In this document: piece after piece, positions 47,784 through 59,868 of the stretch | How positions within the stretch are numbered: position 1 is the first letter of the stretch | Layout: each line of letters begins with the position of its first letter | Source: Pseudopyrenochaeta lycopersici | Taxonomy: Eukaryota > Ascomycota > Dothideomycetes > Pleosporales > Pseudopyrenochaetaceae | Direction: 5' to 3' | DNA length: 64,000 bases | Assembly (NCBI GenBank): GCA_003313425.1 | Contig: NHZP01000001.1 | Location: forward strand, 1,488,001 to 1,552,000 | Position numbers and translations under genes: made by a program | Notes under the pieces: generated by a model | Told to the model about the DNA's origin: nothing | The model's database searches: none | What the model saw: only the letters and a program-made list of their open reading frames with translations

Positions 47784-48954
47784 TGTCCTTTCGAGACGAT
47801 ATTTTTGGTACGACGTGGGGTGAATTCTGATCCCAAATACCGGCTCAAGCATGTTACTTTGGGCTCAAAAGGTGGAATAAGCTATTACATTCATATAAGT
47901 CCACAAAAGGGGGCTACAGCGGGTGGACTTGCGGCTTTATAATATAATCGATTGCATGCGGATCACGATATCTTACACCGTTTTTTCTGGGACAAAGAAT
48001 GTCCGATGAAATATATGACTGCCAATCTGTCCAATACATAGTATAGAAGATTGAAAACGTCTTCTCTATTAGTTCCCTTGCACCTCTAAGCCTACGAAAG
48101 TACGGCATGCATTGATGATGCTTGCTCACTTACAATCTTCGAACACCTCACGTCATGAAAGCTGGCGTTCAGTGCTCACAAGTACCAGGCATGGTACAAG
48201 AAGTAATTTTACGGATAGCCCGCCCTTTCGACGTAGGGTTACAAGCTCTAATTTCCTCTGCAAGCACCTACCGTTGAAGTTTCAATATTGATATGAACAT
48301 TCTATCTGTCAGGCAACAACAACAACATCCTCCTAAGTTTCGGTCAGAGCTCATAGACGTTATTGACATGTGTCTCTAATTTTAGAATCTGATTTCAAGC
48401 ATAGTAACTGGGGCGCGAAAAACAAACGGAGACCGGAAACGATACAAACCAAACAAATTAGCAGGTATGCCTGGAACTGCATATCATAGGCTTGGAATGT
48501 ATGCCTTTGTCGAAAGCTCAGAACGCCTGGCGGTTTCGAGATCAAATCTGGTGGATGGAAAAAAGTGCATAATAGGATTATACGTCTGTTTTTAGAACCG
48601 CGCACCAAATGCCATGATCGTTGTGTGGGAAGAGTATGATGGAAGTTGGTAGCCCGAAACGATTACAGTAAAACTTTCCAAGAAGCTGTCGGAATTACGA
48701 TTTGAATCCAGAGATCGAATGATTGAGGAATGCAGGAGGTTGGCGGGTTTAGGGACGCAGTACACCAAAGTCGAGTAGCCAATATCTCACAATGGATTAA
48801 CAAATGGATTGATGTGGTGCCAAAACTGCAGATGTGCAGAAAAAGGCACAAAGGTACGTGAAAATGCATGTACAAGACAACGCCAAGTAGCAACTAAGGG
48901 TATCTAACGGCTCCCAAGAACAAACAATTAGTATAGCGATAGCGTAGCAAGCAA
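47784..48954. other. convergent 3' intergenic region
   Basis: 1.2 kb between the ends of SUB1 and the GPI-anchored protein gene. No ORF with recognisable sequence, no RNA gene. Confidence 0.6.
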
Positions 48955-51396
48955 TTATAATATTGACGCCCCAAACAAAACGCTCAGTCCCAAGACACCC
49001 ATACTCCACCCCATTTGTCTCCATATCAACTTTGGCACTTCAACCCCCGGCACCGCTGCTCCAGTGAATTGCACAACACTTGTTTGCTGCACTGGCACAG
49101 CGCTCAAATTATTCGGAATCAAGAAGCCTGTCGGCATAGTAACAACTGATCCTGGTGGTGGTAGAGAAATTTCAGAAGAAGATGGTATGATAAATGCAAT
49201 GGAAGTTTTGGTAGGCGATTGGGAAACGAAAGACGAGTTGACTATGGTCAGAGTTTCGACGACGGAAGGTGGTAGTATGGGGATCGGGATCGCGGGGATA
49301 GACGAAGTAGTGAGATCGCTAAATGTTGACGAATATGTGGGTGGTAGCGATGAGGAGATAGTCGGTGTGGCAGTTGGCTTGATGGATTCTTTGACGGACT
49401 CGCTCGGGGGTGCAACATGGCTCGTCACAGCTATCTCTGTGGATTTTGTATGATCGGCCGCGGTTTTGGTCGACGTACTATACACTGTAGTCGTAAAATA
49501 TGTGGTTTCTGTGGTGTTGCATGGAGCAATAGTGGAACTTGGCTTCGCCGTTGAATTGGCGTAGTAGACACCTGATGTTGGTGCAACGACAATTTCTGTA
49601 ATCGTCTTGAATGCGTCTTCCGGTGAGACACACGAAGAAACTAGCGGGAATACTGTTGAAAAGATCGGAGCGGACACTTCGACCTCCTGGAATGGAGGTG
49701 GTAGTAACGGGAGGGCAACGCCTAGGCCTACATCAACTGTGACGGAGATGTTTGCTTCTACAAGCACAAGAGAGCCAAGACCTGTAGGCCCAGTGAGTGA
49801 GCTACGAGTAATATTCGCATATGGTGGGCCTGGCAATGTGACATTACTTCCAGTCTGGTTGCCGCAACTTGCTTGCGCATTTGTCGACAGTTTAGCGTCT
49901 AGGCGAGGCAAATTCATAGACACAATTACTTCAGCTTTCAACTTATCCGCAAACTCAAAGCCGATTGGGATGGACGGCTTGAAAGCAAGGCCAAGGAGGA
50001 TATCGACGTCTGTGACATTGGCGCTGAAAGGCAGCGGAGTAAGCGAGGACGCAGGAAAGCCATTCACACGGCTGTTCGTGATATCCGAAAGTTCAATACG
50101 GATGTTCGATCGGTCCGGGACCTATTCAAGTTAGTGGTTATCATCAACTTTCGGTACGCAGGACATACTGCAACATCGATGCCATAATTCATCTCAAGGC
50201 CACCACTAACTTCAAAGTCCACAGCAATCCTTGGTTCGAAAATAGCCTCTGCCTTTCCCACGCCTGGAATAACGAAACCAGATATAGGGAGTTTGAACAG
50301 CGCGATCTCGAAAGCCCCAGAAGCTTTCGGTCTAGCAAACATCTCAAGACGAGCACCCATTCCAGTCGCTGCAAGCTCAATGAAACCGCCAGTAATGACG
50401 CTGGTGATTTCTTTCCCGTCATCCCCGCCCTGGAACACATCCGGGATGAGATCGATTTGGCTGGCGTCGATCTGAAAAGCGCCCTGTGTAAGTGCCAGCT
50501 GCCCGCTTGTCGAACAGCTTTTGCATCCAATCTCAATGGGAAGCTGGGGAATCGGTACAAGTTCCCCGAGACCAGCTAGAAAGCTTTCAGCTCCAAAGAC
50601 AGTATCAACAAGAGAAGATGAAAGGTCAAAGCTGACAGTGTTGACATTATCGGGAGTGTCGGCCGGGATATCGACTTTAGCATCTTGTCGTTTCCTACGG
50701 ATCTTCGCAAAGTCAGAATGTCGGCGGTAGAGATGGTCTTCACTGGTATGACCGAAAGAGATGTCGAAGGAACCAAAGGCATCTTGCCACGCAAGCTTTG
50801 TGACTGATAGTTCAAGTGCCTCTCCGTCCTCCGCAAAGGATACATCGTCCACACTATAGCTATAAGTCTAAGTCCGTAACGAAGAAGTTTATAATGCTTA
50901 CCTATACACTGCTCGCTCGCCATCATCATTGCAACTTTCATGTGATGTGATTATCAAGCCACCACTGTCTCCATGGCAAGCGAATCTTGCGTCTCTTGCT
51001 GACGATTTGTCCACAAAGTGTAATGTAATCGTATTGTCATCACATTCAGCATCTTGCAAGTGGTGTTCAACCTCTTCCAAATTGAGGATCGGTCTCTGTG
51101 AGCTAACTTTGACTTGTGAAGCGAAAGTAGATTCGCCATTCCATGCATTTTCTCCTATTCATAGTTAATATCAGCCTGCCTTCAATGTTTACAAAACACT
51201 CACGCTCAACGTAAGCCAATTCAGCATCGAACCTAGGTGATATCCTCATGCTTCGTCGATATAGATCTGCCCGTTTTGTTGCTGCCCGCAGCAATCGATT
51301 GGATTGGACGGCATTGTGTGATGATGCTACTGCTTCCGAGCTGAGGTAGCCCACCAAGAGAAGCAATGTAGCATGAGGAAGATCAAAGAAACGCAT
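48955..51396 (-). CDS. large secreted GPI-anchored protein (DUF7029/DUF7223-like)
   Basis: Exons 51204-51396, 50902-51154, 50169-50859 (or 50853), 48955-50121; introns 42-49 bp; 767 (or 765) residues. The signal peptide is MRFFDLPHATLLLLVGYLSSEAVA. After the first intron comes a small Cys-containing domain (ECDDNTITLHFVDKSSARDARFACHGDSGGLIITSHESC), then a long beta-rich part with VSFDLSSSL and CKSCSTSGQLALTQGAFQID, and a third part with NVTLPGPPYANIT. A Ser/Thr/Pro-rich stalk (about residues 590-740) follows, with a hydrophobic C-terminal tail (WSMGVLGLSVLFGASIL), typical of GPI-attached wall proteins. The domain order resembles fungal DUF7029 plus DUF7223 proteins; that assignment is from memory of the pattern and moderately sure. 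Confidence 0.85.
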
Positions 51397-52637
51397 TCCG
51401 AGAAATGTTTGCCGGCTTGTAGTAAGGATTAGAAGCGTGAGTTGCTGTGAAACGTCCGAAGTACAGGAAGGGGGAGCTTGATATGAACAATACTGTTGGA
51501 TGAAAGATGATATTTGCAAGAATAGCGTCCAGAATCCGACAAACGAAATGTACCGACAGAAAGAGAGCACAGGTGATTCCCAAAACAGTTGAAGGATATT
51601 AAACCGACAACGAAGATTGGGGAGCCTCGCTTTGTAAGAAGCGAATGGATCTTAAGAAAAGGACTAGCACCCCTACATATCTGCCCATCCTCCCTAATCG
51701 CGGCGGCGACGGCACAGCAAAGACTGCCTCGAAACCGCGCCTCTCCCGATCATCACACAACCCATCTGCAGGCTCACTGCTAATTAGTTTCCTCGACGGC
51801 ACGGTGGGCGAGCTAAGTCGAGCAAGCACCCAAAAGCGCGTCTCACGCACTCCAACAGGGCATAGGCGCCGAGCGCGAAGGCTGACAAGAACATGTCGCT
51901 GCGATCCTGCAGAAGATGCGGCAATGTGATAGGTTGGGTTCCCGAATCCTTGCGGGAGCGTTCCCGCAAGGATTCAGGGCTTGAGACGTCAAGTGTAGCG
52001 GAAAAGGGTACGTGCCGTTCGTGCCTCAGGATACGGGGTTCGCGCTAGGCATGAATGGGGTTTAGTGCCGGGGGCAGGATTAGCATTATGAATGTGCACC
52101 GCCTCTGGGAGAGGTAAAAGTGTTCTCAAGGCCTATTTTCATGAGCTTACATAGAAGGCACAGTTGCTGTGTTGCTGGTGGCCGTAGAGAATGAATGGAC
52201 ACTGAGTGTTCCAGAATAATAGAGCCGACGTACTCCCATTGCACGCCTCTTACTTTACAACAACGTGTGAAAAGACACAAGCGCGCGCTTTTGATGTGAT
52301 TGTACTGTATTCTGCCTTGCAGGCACTCTATCATGACTTTCAAGGCCCTGGGCCCGGTGTTCTCTCCAAAACGCATCCGATTCGAAACCGCCCTGGCGGC
52401 TTGAGTGGAAACAGCCCCTCCAACCACGGACTTCACCAACGCCACTTGAACTAGATTTCCTGTTCTTACCTACCTTAGGCAAAGTTCTATTATGGGAACA
52501 GCTATGCATACTTCACCCGGAATTAGCAAGGTATCTGTAAGATCAAGCATTCGAAAGGTTCTTGTGGAAGGTGCGTGGTTCAAGCGCGGAGAGTAGTATA
52601 AACGGTTGACAATGCTTTGCTATGAACTTGATAAGAA
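51397..52637. other. intergenic with hairpin
   Basis: Holds the promoter of the GPI protein gene, a perfect hairpin at 51944-51975, and a plus-strand ORF at 51645-51929 (94 codons, Arg/Ser/Thr-rich, no family). No gene is confidently assigned. Confidence 0.5.
51944..51975. repeat. perfect inverted repeat, 14-bp arms, 4-nt loop
   Basis: The left arm GAATCCTTGCGGGA (51944-51957) is exactly complementary to TCCCGCAAGGATTC (51962-51975), with GCGT between. It lies 15 bp after the stop of the small plus-strand ORF at 51645-51929 and in no gene. It could form a cruciform or RNA hairpin, or be a binding site for a dimeric protein; its role is unknown. Confidence 0.9.
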
Positions 52638-54250
52638 TCATTGAAAGCTCATCTTCAAAATATGCGGCCTCCTCTTCTCCAAATCTAAAATCGCTTGGCC
52701 AAACATGCCATTTGCCCATGAGAACCTAGCAAAAAAGTTAACATACGACTTCAATGCACTTGGAAGATGGTAGCTTACCACTGTCGACTCCACACTCCCG
52801 CCGTCCTACTATCAACACTTTCGTGCATAACTCCCAGCCCATCTGTACTCTGCAGTAGCATTTTCAAATTGAGTATTATCTCCTCGTCATCCTCGCTCGT
52901 CAATATCGCCATGATGAGAGCCATCGGCCAGGCCCGCCCAGGTAGCGTATGTGGCGAGCCTACGCCTGAGATAATCGGACCCCACGAGTAATATGGGTTA
53001 TCAGTCGACAAAATCTTTCTGCGGGTGTTGATGTATATGGGGTCGCGCAGCGTAGTGTAAGATAAGAAGGGAGCAGACAACAGGGAGGGGATGTTCGGAT
53101 CGTCCATAACATTCGCAGAGCCGTAGCCGTCAACTTCGAAAGCGTAAATTTTGCCGTACTTGCCACCGTCTACGACACCGTGTTTTTCAATTCCCCGATT
53201 GATGCCCGTGGCCATCTGGCGCATCCAAGCTGTCAGATTTCCACCGCGAGGTTCGATGCGCTCCATGATGAAAGATGAGCCATTTAGGGCAGCACTGAAC
53301 ATCATGTTTGAGGGGATGAGGTACTGATACGTGCATGCGTCGTCGCTGGGCCTGTGGAATGAGCGTACGAGCCCGATGTTGCCTTTATGCGGACTGCCGT
53401 TGCAATTGTTGATCGGCGTGCCACCGTAGGGCGCGCAGTAGGTATATGGCGTATGCTGCCACTGCCCATCCTCGGTATATGAATCAATCATCATACTCTC
53501 CGCGGTTTTCAAGATGATATCGACAGCCTTCGTCCAATTACTACTACGTCGGAAGAATTCGTAGTCCTTGGTTGCAGTAACGTAGTCAACAGACAGCTGG
53601 AGAAAGCTCGCTACGCTATCTAGTTCCCACTGACAACTGAAGACCTTAAAGTAATCAAAAGACGGCGTGATCTGATCACTGTTCATACTGCTCTTCCTTG
53701 CGATTTTACTCTCGTCCGGTGCCTGGAAAGCATTGCAGAACGGATACTGCAATATATATCTCGCCTGAAGGTTAATCGCACCGCGGAAAAGACTGGCCAG
53801 GCTGTTAAAACTATCATCTTGCTTTAGCAAAGAGACGTAGGCTTGTAATTGGTTGGCCGAGTCGCGAAGCCACATTGCTTCAATATCCCCCGTGATGACG
53901 AACGACAATTCTTCACTCTGCCCATCATCAAGTTTCCCAAATTTTGAAGCATCTACCACATCCGCCCTCCCACGCCATGCAATTGTCGTATCCAATGTGC
54001 TCGGCCAGCTGTTCTCAAAGACGCGGAAAAGATCCGGGTCGGCGACCACGTGGCGCAGTCGTTCAATCGTACTTTCCACCTCTGGGGAATGAAACGTCCG
54101 GCATGGTTGTATAGGCCGTGCGTACGAGAGATTGAATCGTCCTTCAGAGTACGGTCCATGGCGTTCCTGGGAGTATCTAGTGTAGAGGGGACATTGAGCG
54201 AGTGACAGGGGGAGGAGCGCAGTCCAAGAAAGGAGTTGTGGCACGCGCAT
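52638..54250 (-). CDS. GH125 exo-alpha-1,6-mannosidase, secreted
   Basis: Glycoside hydrolase family 125, acting on alpha-1,6-mannosyl linkages. Exons 52779-54250 and 52638-52725, intron 53 bp inside a Trp codon; 519 residues. The start is the ATG at 54250, which opens with a signal peptide ([19 protein letters not shown]); the open frame upstream has no ATG. Family hallmarks: [18 protein letters not shown]-like [70 protein letters not shown], and SGVGSPHT followed by AWPMALIM. The short last exon restores the conserved [16 protein letters not shown] end. Possibly involved in N-glycan or wall mannan trimming. Confidence 0.95.
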
Positions 54251-54631
54251 CGTGGCCGAGACAGATGTGACCCCCAAGACTGGCGTGTAACGCGTGCGAC
54301 TATAAGTAAGACATGATCCAAATCAACGGGGAAGCAAACGCGCAGAACAATAATATTGGAACGAGCGGACGTCAAGTCAAGCGATGAGACTTGTGAGGAA
54401 AGGTGTTCAAGCCAAGCTTTCGGCAAGCCAGATCCGGCAGCGACGGCGTGAGGGAGCAATCTAAAACAACTTTAGTGGAAAGCGCATAGTGCACAGACTG
54501 GAATGTATGGTATATTCCGGACATCACAAGGGTTTCTTGCTCCAGACTGCGAGTACGACCGAGTAACTCTTGTCGCCTTTGTTGTGTTTATATTGCTTGT
54601 TTACCAGTCACTGTGACCGTCTAATTTTTCA
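54251..54631. other. intergenic, GH125 promoter
   Basis: 381 bp between COG4 (3' end) and the GH125 start. No gene is seen. Confidence 0.6.
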
Positions 54632-57030
54632 TCAACCTTTTACAATGGCTCGCACTCTCTTCCGTTCTTCAGCATCTAAGACCCATGGTATGCCAGATTC
54701 ACCTGAAGGATCACCAGCTACTTCATCCCATTCATCATCCTCCATGTTCATGATCAAAGTCATCTGCGTAGCTTTTGTGAATGCATCGCGTAATCCATAT
54801 TTTCCGCCAGCAACTGCCGCAGTGATTATGCCAGCAATATCGCGCTCGAGCCTGACCGCTCCGAGCTCATTGACTCGCCCGTAGTAGCTTTGAATGCGTT
54901 TTTCGAGCGCGGATGCTAGATAATTCAATGCTAAGGTGAGAAGGCGGTCAAAATTTGCAGTCGTCAAGATACGCTTAATGGGACGTATCACGACTCCCCA
55001 GCCACGGTCGAACCGTGATTTCACCAAATCTGCATCATCTTCGTCGTCATCTTCATCCAGGTCGTCTCCCTCCTCTTCTGGGGCATAGTCAATATCGCGG
55101 AAGGCTTCGGCCAGAATTGGTCGAATGCGAGGCTTGAGAACGTTGCTAAAAAGCACTGTGATGCCGTCATTTAGAAGATCACCGCTTTTGGTCGCGAACG
55201 ACCTTTCCATTGCTTTGAGTGTGTTTTCGACAAAGGTCGCATCATGACCAAAGGGAAACAAATCATGCAGGGGTGATTTCGCTACTTCACCATTGGAATG
55301 TGACGGACTACCAAGTTGCTGTTGCACAATGCGCTTAACATAATCATTCGCGATATCGAGATTGTTGATGAGGACCAAAAAAGAGATGACTTTGTCCTCG
55401 GGAGGCAGCCCCCCTTGGATGACAGGCTTTGGATAGCTCTCATCTCGCATCTTGCGTTGGATCATACCGATAAAGTCTGAGCCAAGTATCAAGCTCACTG
55501 TAGGCACGACACTGGCGACAACGGCACGCTGTGAGGTAGCCAACGTCCTCTGAAGGACTTGGTTGACGATGTACATGACATCGTCAACGGCGGAAGTGAT
55601 GAAGGGTGGGTTTGAGCCAAGGGGCTTGGTGGGGTTGAGAGTAAGATCTGGAGGGGATTCATCGAGTTGGAACGCCTTTTCTACGGATCGTCGAAAGAAG
55701 AAAGTTGTCATAATGTTCACAGAATCGATCAGATGGCTTGCCACCTTTTTGTGGAGGTTACTGTTCGCTAAGAAATGCGGCATGACAAGGCCGTGGTCGA
55801 TGCGGTCTGCTGGCTCAGAGGGCTATGGATATAAGCGATTGAAGTAGGCTTGTTATTGAATATACTTACTGCACACTTGTCGGAGATGAATCGCGAATAC
55901 AGCGCGTATCTACCAAGCATGAGTGCACTTTCTCCGAGAAGACCGTCAACCTCCTTCATGTTAACGCCCTCATCCTCGCTAGTCCGTGCTACGCCATTGG
56001 CTGGTGAGTTGGAGCGAGGCGTTCCCGTTGCAGGCTTTTGAGCAGGTAGGAAACTTTGGACGAGGAAGGAGAATGCGTAAGACTTGATGTCTGTCAGCTT
56101 GCGATCAATATTGCGCTCTTCATGCCACGTGTCGAGTACAATGCCGCCTTGGACATCAGCCTCAATCTGGAGTCGCTCGATAACCTTCTGCATCATGCCT
56201 GGGCCATAGTGTCGCTCCACGAGCGGCTCATGGCCGTCTACAATCTGGGCGATGTGCTCAAACAGCTTTGTGATGGTGTTTCCGTAGAAGAAGCCCTCAT
56301 TCCTCTGCGCTGGAGCAGCCGAATTGAAGTTTGTCCGCGCTCTGGAAGCGACGCCCTGGCAGACGTAGCGTCCATATGCATCCAAGCCCACGTCTGTTCG
56401 CCCAATCAAGGGGAACAGCTTGAAGAACCGTGTCACCTTGGAGCCGTCGCCCTCTTTTGCAGCCTTGTCGAACTCGCGCAGGAAGAGGCCGCACAGAGAC
56501 TCGGCTGCCGCATGGAGGGTGACCCGTGGGGGGTCTGGTACCTCTGCGGTGGGCACAATCTCCTCAGCAAAGCTGCCATTTATGACGTCGTCTGGTATTT
56601 TGGATGCTCGACTGAGGTAGCCAGCTGCAGTTTCCCAGTCTTGCGGGGCGCCCATGGAGCCGTGGACGCCCAGCACACAGGCCTTGAGCTCGGCGACCTG
56701 CTCGACAACCTCCAACGTCGCCTTCACGTTGGACTGCTCCTGATCTAACCGCTTTACGGCGCTCGATATTCGGTTTGCAGTCGAGGCGGCGTCCGAGAGC
56801 ATGCCATTGCTGATTGCGCGCGTGTTGACAGCCTGGGTGCCGAGATGGGCTCGAAGGAGGTCGAGGCGGGCAAGCTCGCGCGAAAGGTCCTTTTGCGAGG
56901 CAATGAGGGCATTCAGGCGCAGCGTCACCGTGGCCTCGTGCTCGTGCAGCTGGGCGAGAGTAGCATGGATCTCGGCGACCGAGGCGGCGGCGAAGATGTC
57001 GCGGGGTTGGTGGGTGCCATGGTCAATCAT
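54632..57030 (-). CDS. COG4: conserved oligomeric Golgi complex subunit 4
   Basis: COG4 subunit of the Golgi tethering complex (lobe A), needed for retrograde intra-Golgi traffic and normal glycosylation. Exons 55870-57030 and 54632-55822, intron 47 bp; 783 residues, about the family length. The N-terminal third is coiled-coil (LNALIASQKDLSRELARLD, RISSAVKRLDQEQ). The COG4 middle contains LFPLIGRTDVGLDAYGRYVCQGVASRAR and FFYGNTITKLFEHIAQIVD, then VERHYGPGMMQKVIERLQ and FVQ-like segments. The C-terminal part has YIVNQVLQRTLATSQ and a Glu/Asp-rich insertion (EEEGDDLDEDDDEDD), then DRGWGVVIRPIKRIL. It ends LDAEERKRVRAIVKG. It is divergent from the NIPA gene. Confidence 0.95.
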
Positions 57031-57771
57031 GCTGGGGCGGTGGTGGGAGCTGTTTCTGGTGCGGGACAGCGTCGCGGGCTGTCAAGCGTTGGTGGGCTGC
57101 GGCGCATCTGCTTGGCCTGCGGTGCTCCACCCATCCCGGCCAGCGCCGTTGCCCCTGCAGCCACTTTTAGCCCAGAGGCCTGTTTACCACACTGAAACCA
57201 AAACTTGCCCTGCCGTCTGGCCCATTGACACCCAATTGCTTTGTGCCTGACAGCGATATACCAACCGCCTATAGACTTGCTGTTTCCACCCGAAACCTGC
57301 GACTCTGCAAAGTAGCATCCACACAACTCGCCGACGCACCAATCACTCGGCCTTCCAGACTTCAGCTCTACGCACGCGATTACGCACCAACGCCGCCGCA
57401 GCTGCACCTCCAACCTGCGCCTTCCCGCGAGCTTGACGGGATAGCCTCTCGCAACCCCTCTTTCCACTTCCTCTGCGACTTCCTCGTCCTCCATCGCACC
57501 TTCCGCACCGTCATCGTCTTCCGCAGTCGCTGCCGACCGTGCGACCCTGTCCAAACACACTTCCTAACTCGTCGCAACCGCCGCCAAACCGCCGCCACGA
57601 GCAGCCTCGTGCGTTGTCCGGCCAGACCCACCCTACCGACCGTCAATTCACCCTCATGCTTCCCCAACGATAATCTGCCCTCCAACTCCCGCCCTCAACC
57701 TCAAGGTCGAGTCGCCGGTGCGCTAGTACCTGGCTGCACCCGAATTCGTGGTTCCGACCCCACATCTCGCC
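57031..57771. promoter_or_regulatory. divergent promoter region, COG4 / NIPA
   Basis: 741 bp between two divergent ATGs. It is C-rich on the plus strand and open in several frames, but those frames have no family resemblance and are treated as leader and promoter sequence. Confidence 0.45.
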
Positions 57772-59868
57772 ATGGACTCGGCCGCCCACCTCATCGCAAC
57801 TGCCCATGAACTCCACGCCCGCGCTGGAGGCATGGGCGGCACAGGCGAGCGCCCAGCGTCATACAAGATCGTCGGCCTTGTCCTCGCAATCGCATCCGGC
57901 GTTTTTATTGGCACTTCCTTCGTAATCAAGAAACACGGATTATTGCAGGCCAACCTCAAATACAATGAAGAGGCCGGCGAAGGCTATGGTTACCTCAAGA
58001 ACGCCTGGTGGTGGCTCGGCATGACCCTCATGATTCTGGGAGAAGTCTGTAATCTGGTTGCATACGCTTTCACCGACGCCATTCTCGTCACGCCCATGGG
58101 AGCTCTCTCAGTCGTCATTTGTGCTATTCTGTCCACCATCTTCTTGAAAGAACGATTGAGCTTCGTGGGCAAAGTCGGCTGCTTCAACTGCATTGTCGGA
58201 TCTGTAGTCATCGCCGTCAACGCCCCAGAACAATCAGCTGTAGCCCGAATCCAAGATATGAAAAAATGGGTCATTGCCCCCGGCTTTCTCAGCTTCGCAG
58301 GTGTCATTATTGTCGCTTGCATTGTCATCGCACTCTGGCTTGGTCCAAAGTACGGGAAGAAGACCATGATGGTCTATATCACCATTTGCAGTCTGATCGG
58401 AGGCCTCAGCGTTGTCGCAACCCAGGGCTTGGGTGCTGCTGTAGTCGCCCAGGCCTCTGGCAAGTACGGCGGCCAGTTCAAGGAATGGTTCTTATACGTA
58501 CTCCTCGTATTCGTAATAATAACATTGCTCACCGAGATCATATACTTGAATGTAAGTTTGCTCCACGCTTGGCCATGTGGATATGTGCTAAGCAATGCCT
58601 AGAAAGCCTTAAACCTCTTTAATGCAGCCTTGGTCACGCCTACCTACTATGTCTTCTTCACCTCAGCCACCATCATCACCTCGGCTGTCCTGTTCCAGGG
58701 TTTCAAAGGCACCCCACTTCAGATTGTCACTGTCATCATGGGCTTCTTGCAGATTTGTTCTGGCGTTGTCCTGCTTCAGCTTTCCAAATCCGCCAAGGAC
58801 GTTCCAGACACCGCTGTTTTCAAGGGCGACCTTGACCAGATACGGACCGTCGCCGAAGTGGAAGAGCCAGAGTATGAACCACGAGCAGACACACTCCGTG
58901 GCGGCGCCGCTATCATGCGTTCCCTATCCAGGGCCAGATCGAAGAAAGAACTTGACGAGGCCATCAAGATCAAGGAGGAGCACATGGAGCCCATTGGCGA
59001 AGGCGAATTAGTTGAGTTCGATGGCCTTCGAAGACGCAAAACGATTGTGGGAGACGCCAATCGACCACCATCTCGCAGGCCTACAACTGTAAACACTAAG
59101 ACGGTCCACCCGCCTCTTGGCATGTCGCAGTTCCCCAACTACGAGTCCGATGACGACAATGATAGTTTCCACCCAGGCTTCTTCCAACGATTGCGATCCC
59201 GCGGGAAGTCTACAAGTAGCCGCGATAGTACTAGTGGCCCTGCATCCAATACTGTTGGCATGAAGACTCTCCCACGTATACCCACGGATGGAGCTTCGGA
59301 CCTGGATCACTCCTCAGATAAGGGCTCGTACAAGCAAGCCATGACACAAGATACCTCATATAAGCCGCATGAGACACACATCCAGTTCGCATCACTCCCT
59401 GAACCATCATACAGCCATGATCGGCAGGGCCCCAACTCCCCTTCGCTAAGCCCCCCTCGACTTCCAGGCAACATTGCTAAGCGCCAATTCTCATTCCAGA
59501 ATGTTTTCGGCAGAAATCGCGCAGAATCGACGGGCGAAGCATCCGGTAGCAGAAGACCAACAAGCAGGAACAGTCGGAAGAGTAGTCGGGAAGGTAAATT
59601 AGTTGCAACTGAAGAGGAAAGACTAGGGCTCGTCAAGGGTGACTCGTCGCATCTGCTCCCAATTCCGAGTCGCGGAAGTGACGAAATGAACTCGCCCGGA
59701 GACTACACAGACGACTGGGGGCCAAGGCGTACCGATAGTCCTGGAATCTCGCCTGGGAGAAAACCGCCACCTCCGCAGGAAATTCGAAGAGTAGAGACAC
59801 CTGACATTGATCCGAGAGATGCCAATAAATATGAGAAGGATGGTGCAGGCTCTGGCGCATTCCTATAA
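57772..59868 (+). CDS. NIPA-type magnesium transporter
   Basis: NIPA/DUF803 family membrane protein, a putative Mg2+ transporter. Exons 57772-58551 and 58603-59868, intron 51 bp; 681 residues. The start is the ATG at 57772 (CGCCATGGA). The N-terminal membrane part has nine spans: IVGLVLAIASGVFIGTSFVIKK, WWWLGMTLMILGEVCNLVAY, TPMGALSVVICAILSTIFLKE, KVGCFNCIVGSVVIAVNAP, GVIIVACIVIALW, YITICSLIGGLSVVATQGL and others. The family's FKG and TPTYYVFFTSATII occur near the end of the domain. The C-terminal about 330 residues are a Ser/Arg/Pro-rich cytosolic tail, unusually long and probably disordered, with clusters like SRNSRKSSREGK that suggest phosphorylation. Confidence 0.94.

Noticed and set aside
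51645..51929. 94-codon plus-strand ORF
   Set aside because: Arg/Ser-rich without family; also open on the opposite strand. Kept only as a note beside the hairpin.
57225..57809. 194-codon plus-strand ORF overlapping the NIPA start
   Set aside because: C-rich leader sequence translated; no resemblance to proteins and it overlaps the real start at 57772 in another frame.
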